Origin: Candidatus Methanolliviera sp. GoM_asphalt
GTDB lineage: Archaea; Halobacteriota; Methanoliparia; Methanoliparales; Methanoliparaceae
Reading direction: 5' to 3'
NCBI GenBank assembly: GCA_902158745.1
Contig: CABGHH010000126.1
Location: 1-5,222 of the forward strand
Length of the DNA: 5,222 bases
Shown here: positions 5,161-5,222 of the stretch, piece by piece
Layout of the letters: each line of letters opens with the position of its first letter
Position numbering within the stretch: position 1 is the stretch's first letter
Made by a program: the position numbers and the translations under genes
Notes under the pieces: generated by a model
What the model saw: only the letters and a program-made list of their open reading frames with translations
What the model was told of the DNA's origin: nothing
Databases searched by the model: none

Positions 5161-5222
5161 GAAGATTATGAATCCTAAGTGGCTTCATGAAGGGAAGTTA
5201 AGGTGTCTTACCATTTAAACGA

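Noticed and set aside
5168..5218. 16-codon ATG frame after the VapB-like gene as a possible toxin start
   Set aside because: It ends after 16 codons and lacks the hydrophobic strand and acidic residue with which PIN-domain toxins begin. There is also no Shine-Dalgarno site at a usable distance.
4886..5219. 10-mer ACCATTTAAA on both sides of the VapB-like gene (4886-4895 and 5210-5219) as att or insertion duplication
   Set aside because: It is short and AT-rich, has no mobile gene between the copies, and the left copy lies within the promoter region. Chance is a sufficient explanation.
1..5222. CRISPR array or other regularly spaced repeats
   Set aside because: No repeat of 20-40 bp recurs at regular spacing; the only perfect tandem repeat is the two-copy 14-mer at 4772-4799.

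Overview
The window looks like AT-rich archaeal DNA, most probably euryarchaeal. The evidence is archaeal promoter architecture (TATA boxes about 25 bp before the inferred transcript starts, one apparently leaderless gene), strong GGAGG-type ribosome binding sites on other genes, a VapB-like ribbon-helix-helix protein of archaeal style, and a DUF4870-type membrane protein. No species can be named from sequence alone.

Layout from left to right. Positions 1-377 (+) hold the C-terminal part of an IS630-family transposase. It enters from outside the window and appears to have lost the segment with the second catalytic Asp. Convergent to it, positions 468-3160 (-) form a tight three-gene operon in the order purN-folC-folP. 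It encodes glycinamide ribonucleotide formyltransferase, folylpolyglutamate/dihydrofolate synthase and dihydropteroate synthase. The genes overlap by 14 and 11 nt and seem to share one promoter near 3193-3200. Two proteins act on folate synthesis or polyglutamylation and the third consumes 10-formyl-tetrahydrofolate, so the operon points to folate-type one-carbon metabolism serving purine synthesis.

Positions 3161-3388 are mostly non-coding and contain a GC-rich inverted repeat and a short open-frame remnant. Positions 3389-3609 (-) hold a broken DUF4870-type gene with intact promoter and Shine-Dalgarno sequence, a one-base frameshift just after the start codon, and an apparent internal in-frame deletion. 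Positions 3610-4124 contain its promoter and an unrecognised small open frame at 3765-3959.

Positions 4125-4739 (-) encode an exported LolA/LppX-like protein whose promoter carries an exact tandem duplication of a 14-bp TATA-containing unit. It is divergent from a VapB-like antitoxin gene at 4901-5152 (+), apparently leaderless, with no VapC start in the remaining 70 bp.

I found no clearly new biological system. The points most worth a second look are the folate operon in an archaeal setting, the altered loop residues of its FolP, the two genes with matching internal in-frame losses, and the duplicated TATA unit.
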